Part shown: positions 53,641-62,752 of the stretch, in pieces | Position numbering within the stretch: the first letter of the stretch is position 1 | Layout: each line of letters opens with the position of its first letter | Source of the DNA: Aureimonas pseudogalii | GTDB lineage: Bacteria; Pseudomonadota; Alphaproteobacteria; Rhizobiales; Rhizobiaceae | Length of the DNA stretch: 64,000 nt | NCBI RefSeq assembly: GCF_014196835.1 | Contig: NZ_JACIEK010000015.1 | Span: forward strand, 23,447 to 87,446 | Direction: 5' to 3' | Translations under genes and position numbers: made by a program | Notes under the pieces: generated by a model | Told to the model about the DNA's origin: nothing | Database searches by the model: none | Seen by the model: only the letters and a program-made list of their open reading frames with translations

Positions 53641-53679
53641 ACAAAAAAAGGGGACGGCCGAGTGGCCATCCCCTTTTGT
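53641..53679. terminator. Bidirectional terminator at the end of the 53680 gene
   Basis: A7-GGGG-ACGGCCGAGTGGCCAT-CCCC-TTTT; the inner GGCCGAGTGGCC also pairs. Touches the stop of the - strand gene. The left flank GCGGACAAAAAAAGGGGAC is the same as in the dotA terminator. Confidence 0.85.
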
Positions 53680-54513
53680 CTATCTGCGCCAACCGATGAA
53701 GGAGCTGGGCGCGTCGTCGGGCAGTTCTTCGTGACGATCGAGGTCGATCACGAAGCCGAACTTCCCGATGTCGTAGGTCTCGGACGGGATCAGGAAGCGG
53801 CGCCGCTCCCGCTGTTTATCGCCGAGGGTCGCAACGACCTCGGTAAAACCGGGTCGTTCGGCCGAGAAGATGGCGGACGACACGATCCAGTCGTCGGCGT
53901 GCTTGGCATGGAAGGCTCGGCGGTCCTTCTGGTGGGACTCGCCGGGTGCAAGTGTCGTACCATAGAGCGCTTCGTAGGCGTCGGGCTGGCTGTTGCGGAT
54001 GGTCTTGCGCGCGTCCTTGCGCTCGAGAGCCGTGAACAAGTCACCGAACGTGAGTGCGACCACGGCCCATGCCGCGTCTTCCTCGTACCATCCATCCCTA
54101 GCGCGGAGCGCCGGTGGAATGATCTTGTTGACGTCGGGTTCGACGTGAAAGCCACCATGGCCGGAGGTCGAGTAGGCGGCGATGCCTGGACCATAGGTCT
54201 CGGCATGCTGCGCCGTGCCCCAAGGCGTCTCTCGGCGCGATATCTCGATCTGGCGTCCAAGGGCAGCTCTCTCGCGCTTATGGCGCAGGGCTTCTTCCAC
54301 ATGCGCTTCGAAGGCGTCCTTGCCGGCGACGTCGCCGCGATGCGAGAAGAAGTTGTTGCGGTTCCAGTCCGAGAAGTGACCTTGGAGGCACCAGCCCATG
54401 GCGACGAAGAACCCACCGCCGGGCTTGGGAACCATGGCATAGGCATGGTCCCCATACCGTGCGGCGACGAGCTTGTCGGCCGTGAGGCCGTACTCGGCGA
54501 AAAGGGCGCTCAT
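53680..54513 (-). CDS. Conserved plasmid protein of unknown function
   Basis: 277 residues; begins SALFAEYGLTADKLVAARYG with YAMVPKPGGGFFVAMGWCLQ next, then a charged helical body and a C-terminal FLIPSETYDIGKFGFVID. Soluble, no catalytic motif recognised. ATG 54513 overlaps the stop of 54510-54950. Similar proteins accompany ParB-like and strawberry-notch genes on large plasmids. Confidence 0.6.
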   Translation of the reverse strand: MSALFAEYGLTADKLVAARYGDHAYAMVPKPGGGFFVAMGWCLQGHFSDWNRNNFFSHRGDVAGKDAFEAHVEEALRHKRERAALGRQIEISRRETPWGTAQHAETYGPGIAAYSTSGHGGFHVEPDVNKIIPPALRARDGWYEEDAAWAVVALTFGDLFTALERKDARKTIRNSQPDAYEALYGTTLAPGESHQKDRRAFHAKHADDWIVSSAIFSAERPGFTEVVATLGDKQRERRRFLIPSETYDIGKFGFVIDLDRHEELPDDAPSSFIGWRR

Positions 54514-54950
54514 GCGGCTTCCTCCGCCTCTTCGGCTTCCGGCTCGGTAACGTCCTCGAGGACGGCGTTCGCGTAGTTGCTCGCTGCGGCCCATTTCTCG
54601 GCGGCGTCGCGATTGGCGGCCAGATGAAGAAGCTCTCGCCGCCCTTTGGCAAGGACGCGCACGCTGCCCGGTGTCGGGCGGCGTTGAACGTCGAAACGGA
54701 GCGATGTGTCGAGACCGTAGCGGTGAACGTAGGCGAGAGGCTCGTCCACCAACTCGCCCTTCCGGATCGAGAGCGTCGGGCGACGTCCATGCCCAACTTC
54801 CACTTCCACTGTGATCAGGACGCCCGAGTAGTTCTCCATCTCCCAGCGCGTTAGCTTTCGGTTGAACCGGGCGTGGGGCCTTGGTTGTCCGTTGGACACG
54901 AGGATGGTGGCGCCGAGCGGCGCGGTCTTGAAGAGGGTTGAGATCGACAT
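54510..54950 (-). CDS. Hypothetical plasmid protein
   Basis: The 146-residue protein has a beta-rich first half (GATILVSNGQPRPHARFNRK, GVLITVEVEVGHG) and a helical acidic tail (EPEAEEAEEAA). Overlaps the next gene by 4 bases. Unknown family; located between the ParB-like gene and the 53680 gene on the same strand. Confidence 0.55.
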   Translation of the reverse strand: MSISTLFKTAPLGATILVSNGQPRPHARFNRKLTRWEMENYSGVLITVEVEVGHGRRPTLSIRKGELVDEPLAYVHRYGLDTSLRFDVQRRPTPGSVRVLAKGRRELLHLAANRDAAEKWAAASNYANAVLEDVTEPEAEEAEEAA

Positions 54951-54974
54951 GAGGAGTTCCCGATGGGCCTGAAA

Positions 54975-55004
54975 CAGAAACGCCGCCGGGGTCAGCCGGC
55001 GGCG
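54975..55004 (-). terminator. Terminator of the ParB-like gene
   Basis: On the - strand CGCCGCCGG-CTGA-CCCCGGCGGCG is followed by TTTCTGTTT, about 28 bases beyond the stop. Confidence 0.85.
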
Positions 55005-55032
55005 TGATGGGACGGAGGTGAAGGCGCTCGGG

Positions 55033-57342
55033 CTACTCGGCCGCGACGGCGAAGTGGTCGGTCTCGGGATCGTAGCCCTCGTTCTGGAAAAACAGGGCGT
55101 CCTCGTCCTCGTGATCCTCGTCGTCGCCGCTTTCCATCAGGAAGGCGGGAAGTGCCACGACGTTGGCCTCGGCAGCGGCGTCCCCGGAGGACCCCTCATT
55201 GCTGCCCCCGGGTGCGAGGAGCGGCGTCTCGGCGGAGGCGAGCGGCGCCTCGACCTTCCCGCCGAAGGCCATGCCGACAGGGAGCCAGGTAGCGGTGCGC
55301 GCGGCAGCATCGACCGGGATTCCGAGGCGCTGACGGCCCTCGGCGCTGAACGCCAGTTCCATCGTCTTGGCGAAGTCGGCCTTCTTGCCCCCGGAGTGGT
55401 CGTGCGCCCACTGGTGATCGACGGTCTCGCGCGCGGTTTCGAGGAGCATGTCCTTCTTCACCCGCACGAAGTAGTTGGCCGCCGTCGGGCGCCAGTTCTG
55501 GTCCACCGCGATCTCCATGCGAGCGCCCGCCGCCTCGATCGCCTGGATGGCGTGGCTGTCCGTGGAGAGCTGTTGCTGCACGCCGTGCGCGGTCGCAAAG
55601 GCGAACAGGGCCTGCTTCTCCGAAGTGGACAGCGCGCACAGAGCGCCGAACTGCTCGGCGACGGGCCGTGTCATCCATTCGAGCCGAAGGTTGGCCTTCA
55701 GCGCCTCGAGGATCTTCTCCGACACGGTGCCGGTGCGGTGCGCAGCGGAGGTGTGGGTCTGCGCCTGGGTGATGCTGACGTCGATCGGCTTTCGGCTGTA
55801 GCCGATCCCAAAAGCCGACTGGCACATGGAGAACAGCATCAGATCGAATGCTACCTCGAAATCGCTGGCGAGATGGGCCTGGAAGATCTGGTGGCGGATC
55901 GCCTGAAGGTCGGCGACCAGCGCGGCCGACATGGACGGTCCCGCTTCGGTCTCGTCCTTTTCGCGTGCCGGCTTGAAGTTGCGAGGCGCGGTGAAGCGCA
56001 CGGCGGGCTGCGTGATAGCGGCGACCGGCGTGGCGGTTTCATCCTCGTCCTGGTCGTCGGATGCCTCGGCGTCGTGATCCGCGTTAGCGGATCCCTCGTC
56101 GGTCGTGGCTGCGACCAACTCGATCGCGGTAAGGCGTGCGGCTTCGCGCTGGGCGGTGGCCGCGGCTTCCTTCTCCTTGCTGAGAGCGACGAGGGCAGGC
56201 ATGTCCTCGCGGCGGACCATGCCGGCCTCGATCATCAGATCGCCGTGGTGGCCAACGGTCACGAAGACGCCGGCGAGGGCCATCAAGTCGGGAGCGTAGA
56301 CCGGGTGCGCCATCGCCTCGATCTCGGCATAGCGCTCCTCCAAGGCGGCCAACTCGGCGTGTTCCTCTTCGGTGAGATCGTCGGCGTTCTCGAACGCGCT
56401 GATGCGATCGGTGAGCCCGTCGAACTCTTCGGCAACCTCATCCGGCAGCTCGGCCGCCTCTGCGTAGATGCGACCCATCTGGTCCTTGGTCTCGTAGGAC
56501 ATCTCGTGAGCCGTCTCGACCCACTTCCACAGCGCGCGCAACGGCAGTGCTGTTTCTTCCAGACGCTGCGAGGCAAGCTCGTGCAGCAAAGCCACGTCAT
56601 CGAGGAACGTTTCGTCGTTGGACGAGAAAAGGTCCTGCGTGATCGGACCGCCCGCTTCGACGTAGCGTTCCAGCCCGACGAAACGGGCGAGCTTGGAGGT
56701 CGCGGACACGCGCGTCTCGTTCATGAGACGCTTCACGGTGTTCGGAAACTGAGAGGCGTTCCAGCCGGTCGCCTGTGGCTCGGCTTTGGTCCAGACCTCC
56801 ATCTGGCGCTCATGGCTGTCCGAAAGCGTGAAAGCCATCAGGGCTTCCTGGGTGATGCGGCCTTCGCGGTAGAGGGCGAGGATCTGCGGCGCGACAGCCG
56901 CCAGCTTCATGCGTTTGCGCACATGCAGGATGGTGACGCCGAAACGCTCGGCCACCTCATCCTCGGTCCTGCCCTGCTCGATCAGGGCAGCGAACGCTTC
57001 GAACTCGTCGGCCGGGTGCATCGCGGCCCGCATCACGTTCTCGACCAGCGAGAGTTCAGCGGCGTCCTTGGCGTCCTTCACGACGCAACCGATCTTGGCG
57101 TCGGCCTCGATCGCGCCCTCCGTGGCGAGGTCCTGCAGGGCGGTCAGACGGCGACCGCCGGCGTAGACGTAGAAGAAGCCGTCCTTGCCATCGTAGGCGG
57201 ACAGGTTCTGCATCACGCCATGGGCGCGGATGGATGCCTTCAGCTCATCGTGCGAGGCGGTGGACGCGGCGGTCTTGCGCGCGTTCTCGGGGGCAATGCG
57301 CAGGGTGTTCAGGGCAAGCTTGCGAACGGAAGCGGTGGTCAT
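55033..57342 (-). CDS. Large ParB-like protein without a ParA partner
   Basis: 769 residues. The N-terminal ParB/Sulfiredoxin-like domain shows GGRRLTAL at 62-69 and ENVMRAAMHPADEF near 101-114, the CTP-binding boxes of ParB. An HTH follows (TEDEVAERFGVTILHVRKRM near 128-147). The remaining ~500 residues are helical, with an acidic segment near 410-445, and are unlike partition ParB (about 300-350 residues). There is no parA next to it, so a regulatory role or separate nuclease-like function is as likely as partition. Leader family B precedes it. Confidence 0.82.
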   Translation of the reverse strand: MTTASVRKLALNTLRIAPENARKTAASTASHDELKASIRAHGVMQNLSAYDGKDGFFYVYAGGRRLTALQDLATEGAIEADAKIGCVVKDAKDAAELSLVENVMRAAMHPADEFEAFAALIEQGRTEDEVAERFGVTILHVRKRMKLAAVAPQILALYREGRITQEALMAFTLSDSHERQMEVWTKAEPQATGWNASQFPNTVKRLMNETRVSATSKLARFVGLERYVEAGGPITQDLFSSNDETFLDDVALLHELASQRLEETALPLRALWKWVETAHEMSYETKDQMGRIYAEAAELPDEVAEEFDGLTDRISAFENADDLTEEEHAELAALEERYAEIEAMAHPVYAPDLMALAGVFVTVGHHGDLMIEAGMVRREDMPALVALSKEKEAAATAQREAARLTAIELVAATTDEGSANADHDAEASDDQDEDETATPVAAITQPAVRFTAPRNFKPAREKDETEAGPSMSAALVADLQAIRHQIFQAHLASDFEVAFDLMLFSMCQSAFGIGYSRKPIDVSITQAQTHTSAAHRTGTVSEKILEALKANLRLEWMTRPVAEQFGALCALSTSEKQALFAFATAHGVQQQLSTDSHAIQAIEAAGARMEIAVDQNWRPTAANYFVRVKKDMLLETARETVDHQWAHDHSGGKKADFAKTMELAFSAEGRQRLGIPVDAAARTATWLPVGMAFGGKVEAPLASAETPLLAPGGSNEGSSGDAAAEANVVALPAFLMESGDDEDHEDEDALFFQNEGYDPETDHFAVAAE

Positions 57343-57425
57343 CGGTCGATCTCCATCGAGGTCGACGAGCGGGGAAAGCCTCTCTCTCCCCTTCTAGCCC
57401 GTCATTCGGGCTTCCCTTCCTCTCC
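57343..57425 (-). promoter_or_regulatory. Leader family B upstream of the ParB-like gene
   Basis: On the - strand: GGAAGG (57415-57420), 6-bp hairpin AGCCCG-AATGA-CGGGCT (57396-57412), AGAGAGAG (57380-57387), then ATGGAG and the ATG, 37 bases after the AGAGAGAG. Same order as at 33458 and 48215. Confidence 0.65.
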
Positions 57426-57625
57426 CTCTCCGATGTCCGACCCTGCATTCACAGGTCCAAATGATCTAGAACTGTCCGTCGTGATTGGGTGGAAGAACGA
57501 ACCCGCTTCCGCGGGAAAGGCGGCGGCTTCTTCGTCGGAGGACTGATGCGAGCGCGCTGCGCTGATTGAGCGTCGCCCTGTGCGGGCGGACGATCCCGGC
57601 TCCTTCACCCGAACGGAGCCTTTCC

Positions 57626-58534
57626 ATGACGACCTCCATCATTCCCGCCGGCTCGGTCAGTCCGTTGCGTCAGCGCCTGATCGCCGACATGACGATGCGC
57701 CGCTTCTCGGCCGAGACGCAGCGCAACTACCTGCGCGACGTCGGACGTCTCGCCTCGTTTCTCGGGCGCTCACCCGACACGGCCAGCGTTGAAGACCTGC
57801 GCCGCTTCCAGATCGCGCTTCAGGAGGCCGGTCTCGGCGTGCCGACGATGAACGCCATCGTCTCGGCCCTGCGCTTCTTCTTCGTCCACACGATCGACAG
57901 GCCTGATCTCGCCCGCAAGCTGGTGCGGCTACGATATCCCCGCAGCCTGCCCGATGTCCTGAGCCCGGACGAGGTCCGCCGGCTGCTCGGCGCCACCGTC
58001 TGCCTGAAGCACCTGGCGGCGCTCTCGGTCGCCTACGGGGCGGGGCTGCGCGCCGCCGAGGTCGCGAGCCTGAAGGTTGGCGACGTCGACTCCACCCGGA
58101 TGCTTCTGCGCGTCGAGCGCGGCAAGGGCGGGCGCGACCGCAACGCCATGCTGTCCGCCGACCTTCTCGCTCTTCTGCGCGAGTGGTGGGTCGAGGGACA
58201 CCGGCAGGGCATCCTTCACCGTGAGGGTTGGCTGTTTCCCGGCCAGAGCTGGGATCGGCCGATCTCGACACGGCAGATCCATCGCATTGTGGTCCAGGCG
58301 GCGCGGGCGGCTGAGATCTCCAAGCGCGTCGGGCCGCATACGCTGCGCCATTCCTTCGCCACGCACCTGCTCGAGGACGGCGTCGACATTCGCGTCATCC
58401 AGGTCCTGCTCGGCCACGCCAAGCTCGACACCACCGCGCTCTACGCCAAGGTCGCCGTGCGCACGGTGCGGGCCGTCGTCAGCCCGCTCGATCGCCTCGC
58501 CCTGTTCCACCACGGGGAGGCTTCGCCCGGCTGA
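57626..58534 (+). mobile_element. Tyrosine recombinase of an IS91-type element
   Basis: This 302-residue XerC/XerD-like integrase has an N-terminal SAM-like core-binding domain (QRNYLRDVGRLASFL), then catalytic residues R in GAGLRAAEVASLKVGDVDS, HTLRHSFATH, the LLGHAKLDTTALYAKV motif and the Tyr within it. It precedes an IS91 transposase by 4 bases, as in composite IS91 elements that carry an extra recombinase. ATG 57626 is chosen at the start of conserved sequence. Confidence 0.88.
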
Positions 58535-58538
58535 GCCG

Positions 58539-59701
58539 ATGGGCGCCTCGATCGAGGTCGCCGACATCCTGCGCGTCGCCGGACCTGCGTTCCGGACGAG
58601 CCGCGCCGGACACCTGAGCCTGGCCGAACTCAAGGTCATGTCGGCGATCGAGGCTTGCCGCACCGCCGCTCTCGGCGGCCATGTCGAGGGCTGCGACGAC
58701 TGCGGCCACCTGCGGATCGCCTACAACTCCTGCCGCAACCGGCACTGCCCAAGGTGCCAGGGCGCGGCGGCACGCGACTGGCTGACCGAGCGCCAGGCGG
58801 ACCTGCTGCCGGTCGGATACTTCCACGTCGTCTTCACGCTGCCCGCCGAGATCGGGGCTGTGGCTTTCCAGAACAAGGCTGCCGTCTACGACCTCCTGTT
58901 CCGCGCCTCGACGCAGACGATGACGACGATCGCCGCCGACCCAAGGCACCTCGGCGCCCGCATCGGCCTCACCGCCGTGCTCCACACCTGGGGCTCGGCG
59001 ATGACCCATCATCCCCACGTCCACATGATCGTGCCCGGCGGCGGCCTCTCGCCGGACGGAACACGCTGGATCGCCTCGCGCCTCGACTTCCTGCTGCCGG
59101 TGCGGGTGCTCGGGGCCCTGTTCCGCCGTCTCTTCCTCGAAGGGCTTGTCGCCTTGCACGCCGGCGGCAAGCTCGCCTTCCACGGAACGCTCGCGCACCT
59201 CGCCGATCCCCGAGCCTTCGCCCGTCATCTCGCCCCGGTGCGCGCCAAGCGCTGGGTCGTCTACGCCAAGCCGCCCTTCGCGGGGCCGCAGGCCGTTCTG
59301 GCCTACCTGTCGCGCTACACCCACCGCGTCGCCATCTCGTCCCGGCGCATCACCGCCTTCGACGGCCGCGCCGTCACCGCACACTGACGCTGGAGGCGGG
59401 CGAGTTCATCCGCCGCTTCCTGCTCCACGTCCTGCCCCGCGGCTTCCATCGCATCCGACACTACGGCTTCCTCACAGGGCCGAACCGCAAGGAGAAGCTC
59501 GATCGCATCCGCGTGCGGCTCGGTACGCCGCCCGCGCCCGGGCCCGCCACCACGGCACCGGACAAAGACGAGCCGCCCGCCTTCCGCCCGACCTGTCCGT
59601 GCTGCGGCGGCTCCATGAGCGTCGTCGGCATCTTCCTGCGCTGGCGGCAACCGCGAGGACCGCCGCCGCATCCGCCACCGCGCCGGGAGTGTTCGCCATG
59701 A
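58539..59701 (+). pseudogene. IS91-family transposase, broken by an internal deletion
   Basis: The HUH-type rolling-circle transposase starts at ATG 58539. The zinc-binding CDDCGHLRIAYNSCRNRHC segment, the HUH motif HHPHVHMIVPGGG and the tyrosine region AYLSRYTHRVAISSRRI are all present. The frame then stops at 59385-59387 shortly after FDGRAVT. The rest (LTLEAGEFIRRFLLHVLPRG, then PCCGG near the end) continues in another frame. The stretch expected between them is missing, so a few dozen bases have been deleted. The element is probably immobile. Confidence 0.82.
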
Positions 59702-60103
59702 CCCGGCATGGCACGACACCGCCACCTGCTCGGGACCACGTGCTTCGGGGCGCAATCCTGTGCGGCCCTATGACGAGAGAAGGTGTTCGACGGAGTCCAC
59801 GCGGCCGCTCCACCCCCGTCTCGGTGCCGTCACCTGGTCCCAAACGGCAGGGCAGCGATCCGCATTGTGTGCCGTCCGGCAGCGAGCGCACCTTGCCCCT
59901 GCACCGCCGTCAGGCGAAAACTCCATAGACCACCGACCGGCATCCCGCGGGTTCGTTCTTCCGCGACTTTCGTACGCCTCCCGGCGCCCGAAACCCTTCA
60001 GGTAAGGCGACCGTCAGCTTTTGAATGGGATATACGTTGAACCGGTCGTTGGGCGTAGGTCGAGACCGGACGGCGTACTCCTAACTGCCCACTCCCAAGA
60101 CGG
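59702..60103. other. Intergenic stretch right of the IS91 element
   Basis: About 400 bases with only poor-quality frames. It should contain the right terminus of the IS91 element, which I could not delimit. Confidence 0.35.
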
Positions 60104-60289
60104 TTATCGATCTGTCCTGCAAGCGGTCTCGCGCTCCCGTGGATCAGCGATGTACTTGCTGGAGCCATCATCCGAGCATCGGTCGATCCACTCGTTTGCG
60201 ACAAAGCCGGACCTCACAATGAGACCGACGCCACCCGCAACGGCGATCGCGAGAACGAGTAGACCGAATTTGAAAGGGCGACGCAGCAA
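60104..60289 (-). CDS. Small membrane-anchored protein
   Basis: 61 residues from a TTG start 13 bases after the upstream gene's stop. One N-terminal membrane helix (FGLLVLAIAVAGGVGLIV) and a short polar tail with two Cys. Probably co-transcribed with 60303. Unknown family. Confidence 0.42.
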   Translation of the reverse strand: MLRRPFKFGLLVLAIAVAGGVGLIVRSGFVANEWIDRCSDDGSSKYIADPRERETACRTDR

Positions 60290-60302
60290 GACGCTATTCC
60301 AG

Positions 60303-60530
60303 CTAGAAATGCTGCTTCAGGCACCCGGGGGTGTTGCACCTCATCCAGCCGTAGAGCGGTTCGCGGTACCATGCTGTGATCGTTCCAGCAGAGCACAGCG
60401 TGCACTGCAAAGTCATCTCGAAAGGGACGCGACCTTCGCGCTCACGCTCGAAACGCACCTGAAGGGCATCTGCCTTCTCCATGGCTTCGAGTACTCGATT
60501 GTCGATCGGGTTTGGTCGGGTCTGTTCCAT
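60303..60530 (-). CDS. Small Cys-rich (zinc-ribbon-like) protein
   Basis: 75 residues; the C-terminal half has CTLC and CNTPGC spaced about 20 residues apart, a zinc-ribbon pattern. ATG 60530 is used although the frame opens further. No homologue known to me. Confidence 0.5.
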   Translation of the reverse strand: MEQTRPNPIDNRVLEAMEKADALQVRFEREREGRVPFEMTLQCTLCSAGTITAWYREPLYGWMRCNTPGCLKQHF

Positions 60531-60768
60531 TGAACGCTGTCTAACACGGGTTAGTAGAGCCCGTCCCCTTATGTCCCCTTTTGGGTTTGGCCCCGAAGCG
60601 GCACCAATGGCTTGGAAGGGTCGAAAGCGTACGGACTGCTTCAGGGCGTCCGCTTCCTCGTCGCCGATCGGCGCGACCGAGTGGTTTCTTGCCATCCGCG
60701 TTGAAACGAACCTTGACGGCTTTTGCTCTGATTGCCGACACTGAAGCCATCCAGGGCTAGGAGCTGCC

Positions 60769-61698
60769 GTGACGGCCTCATTGACGGACCGCCTGACATC
60801 CGACCTTGATGGCGATCTTCGGTTCATAGCTCGTGAGGCTCATTCGGTTCGCTTCCACGAAGCATGGGCGTTGGGGCTGGATCAACACCGTGTTCGACTG
60901 ATCGATGAAACCCGGCAGCGGGCAGGCTCCTTCAAATATCGTGGTGCGTCGCTGGCCGTTCGCAACGCCAGCGCCGGGATCGTAGCGTCCGGCTCCGGCA
61001 ACTTTCCAATCGCAATCGGATGCGCTGCAGCGCGAGCTGGATGCCTAGCTGTGATTACGATGCCGGAAGACGCACCGGCTTCAAAGCGCGATATGGCGCA
61101 GCGGTCCGGTGCCGAAGTAATCTTCGCCCCGCGTTCCACCTTCACGCAAACCGCAGCAGCCGAAGCCGATGCTAGGGGGTGGCGACTCGTTCACCCGTTC
61201 CGCAGCCCGGAGATGCTGATCGGAAGCTGCAGCCTCGGTTTGGAGATGGCGGATGCGGTCGCAAAACATGGATCGTCGGACGACGCCATCGTCGTAGCCT
61301 GCGGCGGTGGCGGCTTGGCGGCAGGCATTGTCCTGGGGCTGCGAATGCGTGGCATCGCAAACCAGGTTTATGTGGTGGAGCCTGCGTCCTATCCGAGCCT
61401 CGAAGCCGCACTCACGGCATCGCATCCGATCGAGATCGTACCGTCCAGCACGACGATCTGCGACGCCTTGCGTGTATCCACGATCGGGGACTTGGCGTTC
61501 GAAGTCCTGTCGGACGACGCTATCACCCCCCTTGCAGTATCAGACGAATGGGTGGAAGCGGCGACGAACATCTTGCTTGAGACTTGCGGCGTGATGGCGG
61601 AGCCGAGCGGAGCCATCGCCTTGGCGGCATCGATAAGCGGGCGGATCCCTGCCACTCATCAACAGTCGTGGGTCGTCGTCTGTGGCGGGAACAGGTAG
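60769..61698 (+). CDS. PLP-dependent dehydratase-like enzyme
   Basis: This 309-residue fold-type II PLP protein has a PLP-binding Lys in AGSFKYRGAS, a glycine loop CGGGGLAAGI and SGNF in place of the usual SAGNHA. It differs clearly from the dehydratase at 28409, so it is not a recent duplicate. Probably a threonine/serine dehydratase or related ammonia-lyase; substrate uncertain. Second chromosome-like island. Confidence 0.75.
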   Translation: MTASLTDRLTSDLDGDLRFIAREAHSVRFHEAWALGLDQHRVRLIDETRQRAGSFKYRGASLAVRNASAGIVASGSGNFPIAIGCAAARAGCLAVITMPEDAPASKRDMAQRSGAEVIFAPRSTFTQTAAAEADARGWRLVHPFRSPEMLIGSCSLGLEMADAVAKHGSSDDAIVVACGGGGLAAGIVLGLRMRGIANQVYVVEPASYPSLEAALTASHPIEIVPSSTTICDALRVSTIGDLAFEVLSDDAITPLAVSDEWVEAATNILLETCGVMAEPSGAIALAASISGRIPATHQQSWVVVCGGNR

Positions 61699-61982
61699 AT
61701 GGCTGCTTTCAACCAATACGGTCATTTCAGATCATGCGAGGTTAGACTGCAAAGGGTCGATAGCAGATGGACCGCTTTCGAGTGTCCGCTTCCCCGGCGC
61801 CGATCAGCTCGCTTGGGTGGATTGCGGTCTGGCCGGTTCCGGGCGTGAACCGCAAGTAAGCTGACGTTCCACCTGGGTTTGGTGCGTCTTTTTCCCTGAT
61901 CGATACAGGAGAAGCATAAGCCGGAGCAGATGGCTGATGCTCACGGTGGCACCAAGCTCAAGCGAAGAGGTCTTGCTCCATC
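61699..61982. other. Intergenic interval
   Basis: About 280 bases between the convergent PLP-enzyme and HD-domain genes. No gene or convincing hairpin seen. Confidence 0.35.
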
Positions 61983-62639
61983 TCAAATGTCTGGACACCC
62001 GTGCCAATGCGAACAGCGGATGACCGAGCAGAAGTTGCGGCGGTGGAAGTGCGGCTCCTTGTCGGCGATCACGTCCGCCTTGACGTTGCCGAAGGTCGTT
62101 TCTGGCTTGTGCTTGACGCCATCGTAAAAGGCTTGGATGATGTCCTCCTTGAAGGCGGCGGTGCGCGGAAAGTCCCGGACCACGCTCTCCCGCTCCGTAT
62201 CGGTGTACTCGTTGTAAGTCAGGCCAAGGACGTCCATCTCGACGCCGGCAGTGACAAGCGCAACGACCGGATGCATGTGGACCGGAACACCCGGCGTCGT
62301 GTGCAGGGCGATCGCCGTCCAGACAGTGTACGCGTCCGCTTCCGACACGCCGTGGCTCCGAAGGAAGTCACGGGCTGCGTGCGCCCCATCCACCTCAAAG
62401 CGTTCGTTCGGGCTCGAGTGGCTCGGCATCAAGCCGACGTCATGGAACATCGCGCCCGCGTAAAGGAGCTCGCGGTCGAAGCTGAGGCCGCGGTGAACTC
62501 CGGCTAAAGCGCCGAAATGGAAGACACGGCTCGAGTGATTGAAGAGAAGCTCGGTTTCGGTGTCCCGGACGAACTCGGTAACCGCTCGAGCGAGCTTGCT
62601 GTCGGGGATGGCGGCGGCGGGTTCAATGGTGCTGGGCAT
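61983..62639 (-). CDS. HD-domain hydrolase-like protein
   Basis: The 218-residue protein has an HD-type metal site, with NHSSRVFHFGALAG and AGAMFHDVGLMPSH supplying His and HD, then ALHTTPGVPVHMHP. Resembles cyanamide-hydratase-like HD proteins rather than phosphodiesterases. ATG 62639 starts the conserved part; the longer frame is rejected. Divergent from the GlxA-type regulator, a pairing that suggests regulation by it. Confidence 0.75.
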   Translation of the reverse strand: MPSTIEPAAAIPDSKLARAVTEFVRDTETELLFNHSSRVFHFGALAGVHRGLSFDRELLYAGAMFHDVGLMPSHSSPNERFEVDGAHAARDFLRSHGVSEADAYTVWTAIALHTTPGVPVHMHPVVALVTAGVEMDVLGLTYNEYTDTERESVVRDFPRTAAFKEDIIQAFYDGVKHKPETTFGNVKADVIADKEPHFHRRNFCSVIRCSHWHGCPDI

Positions 62640-62752
62640 GGCCTCGGGACTCCGTTGGACGACAATGACAGCGGTAGCACCGACAGGCCATGGCGTGATC
62701 CGACGCATTCCTGCTAATCCTGCCAAAGAGCGGCATAGACGGACACGGGCAC
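62640..62752. promoter_or_regulatory. Divergent promoter interval, HD gene and GlxA-type regulator
   Basis: 113 bases separate two divergent starts, so both promoters and any regulator site must lie here. No clear palindrome recognised. Confidence 0.4.

Noticed and set aside
55018..57546. 842-codon + strand frame opposite the ParB-like gene
   Set aside because: Antisense shadow; the - strand frame has clear ParB motifs, a leader and a terminator.
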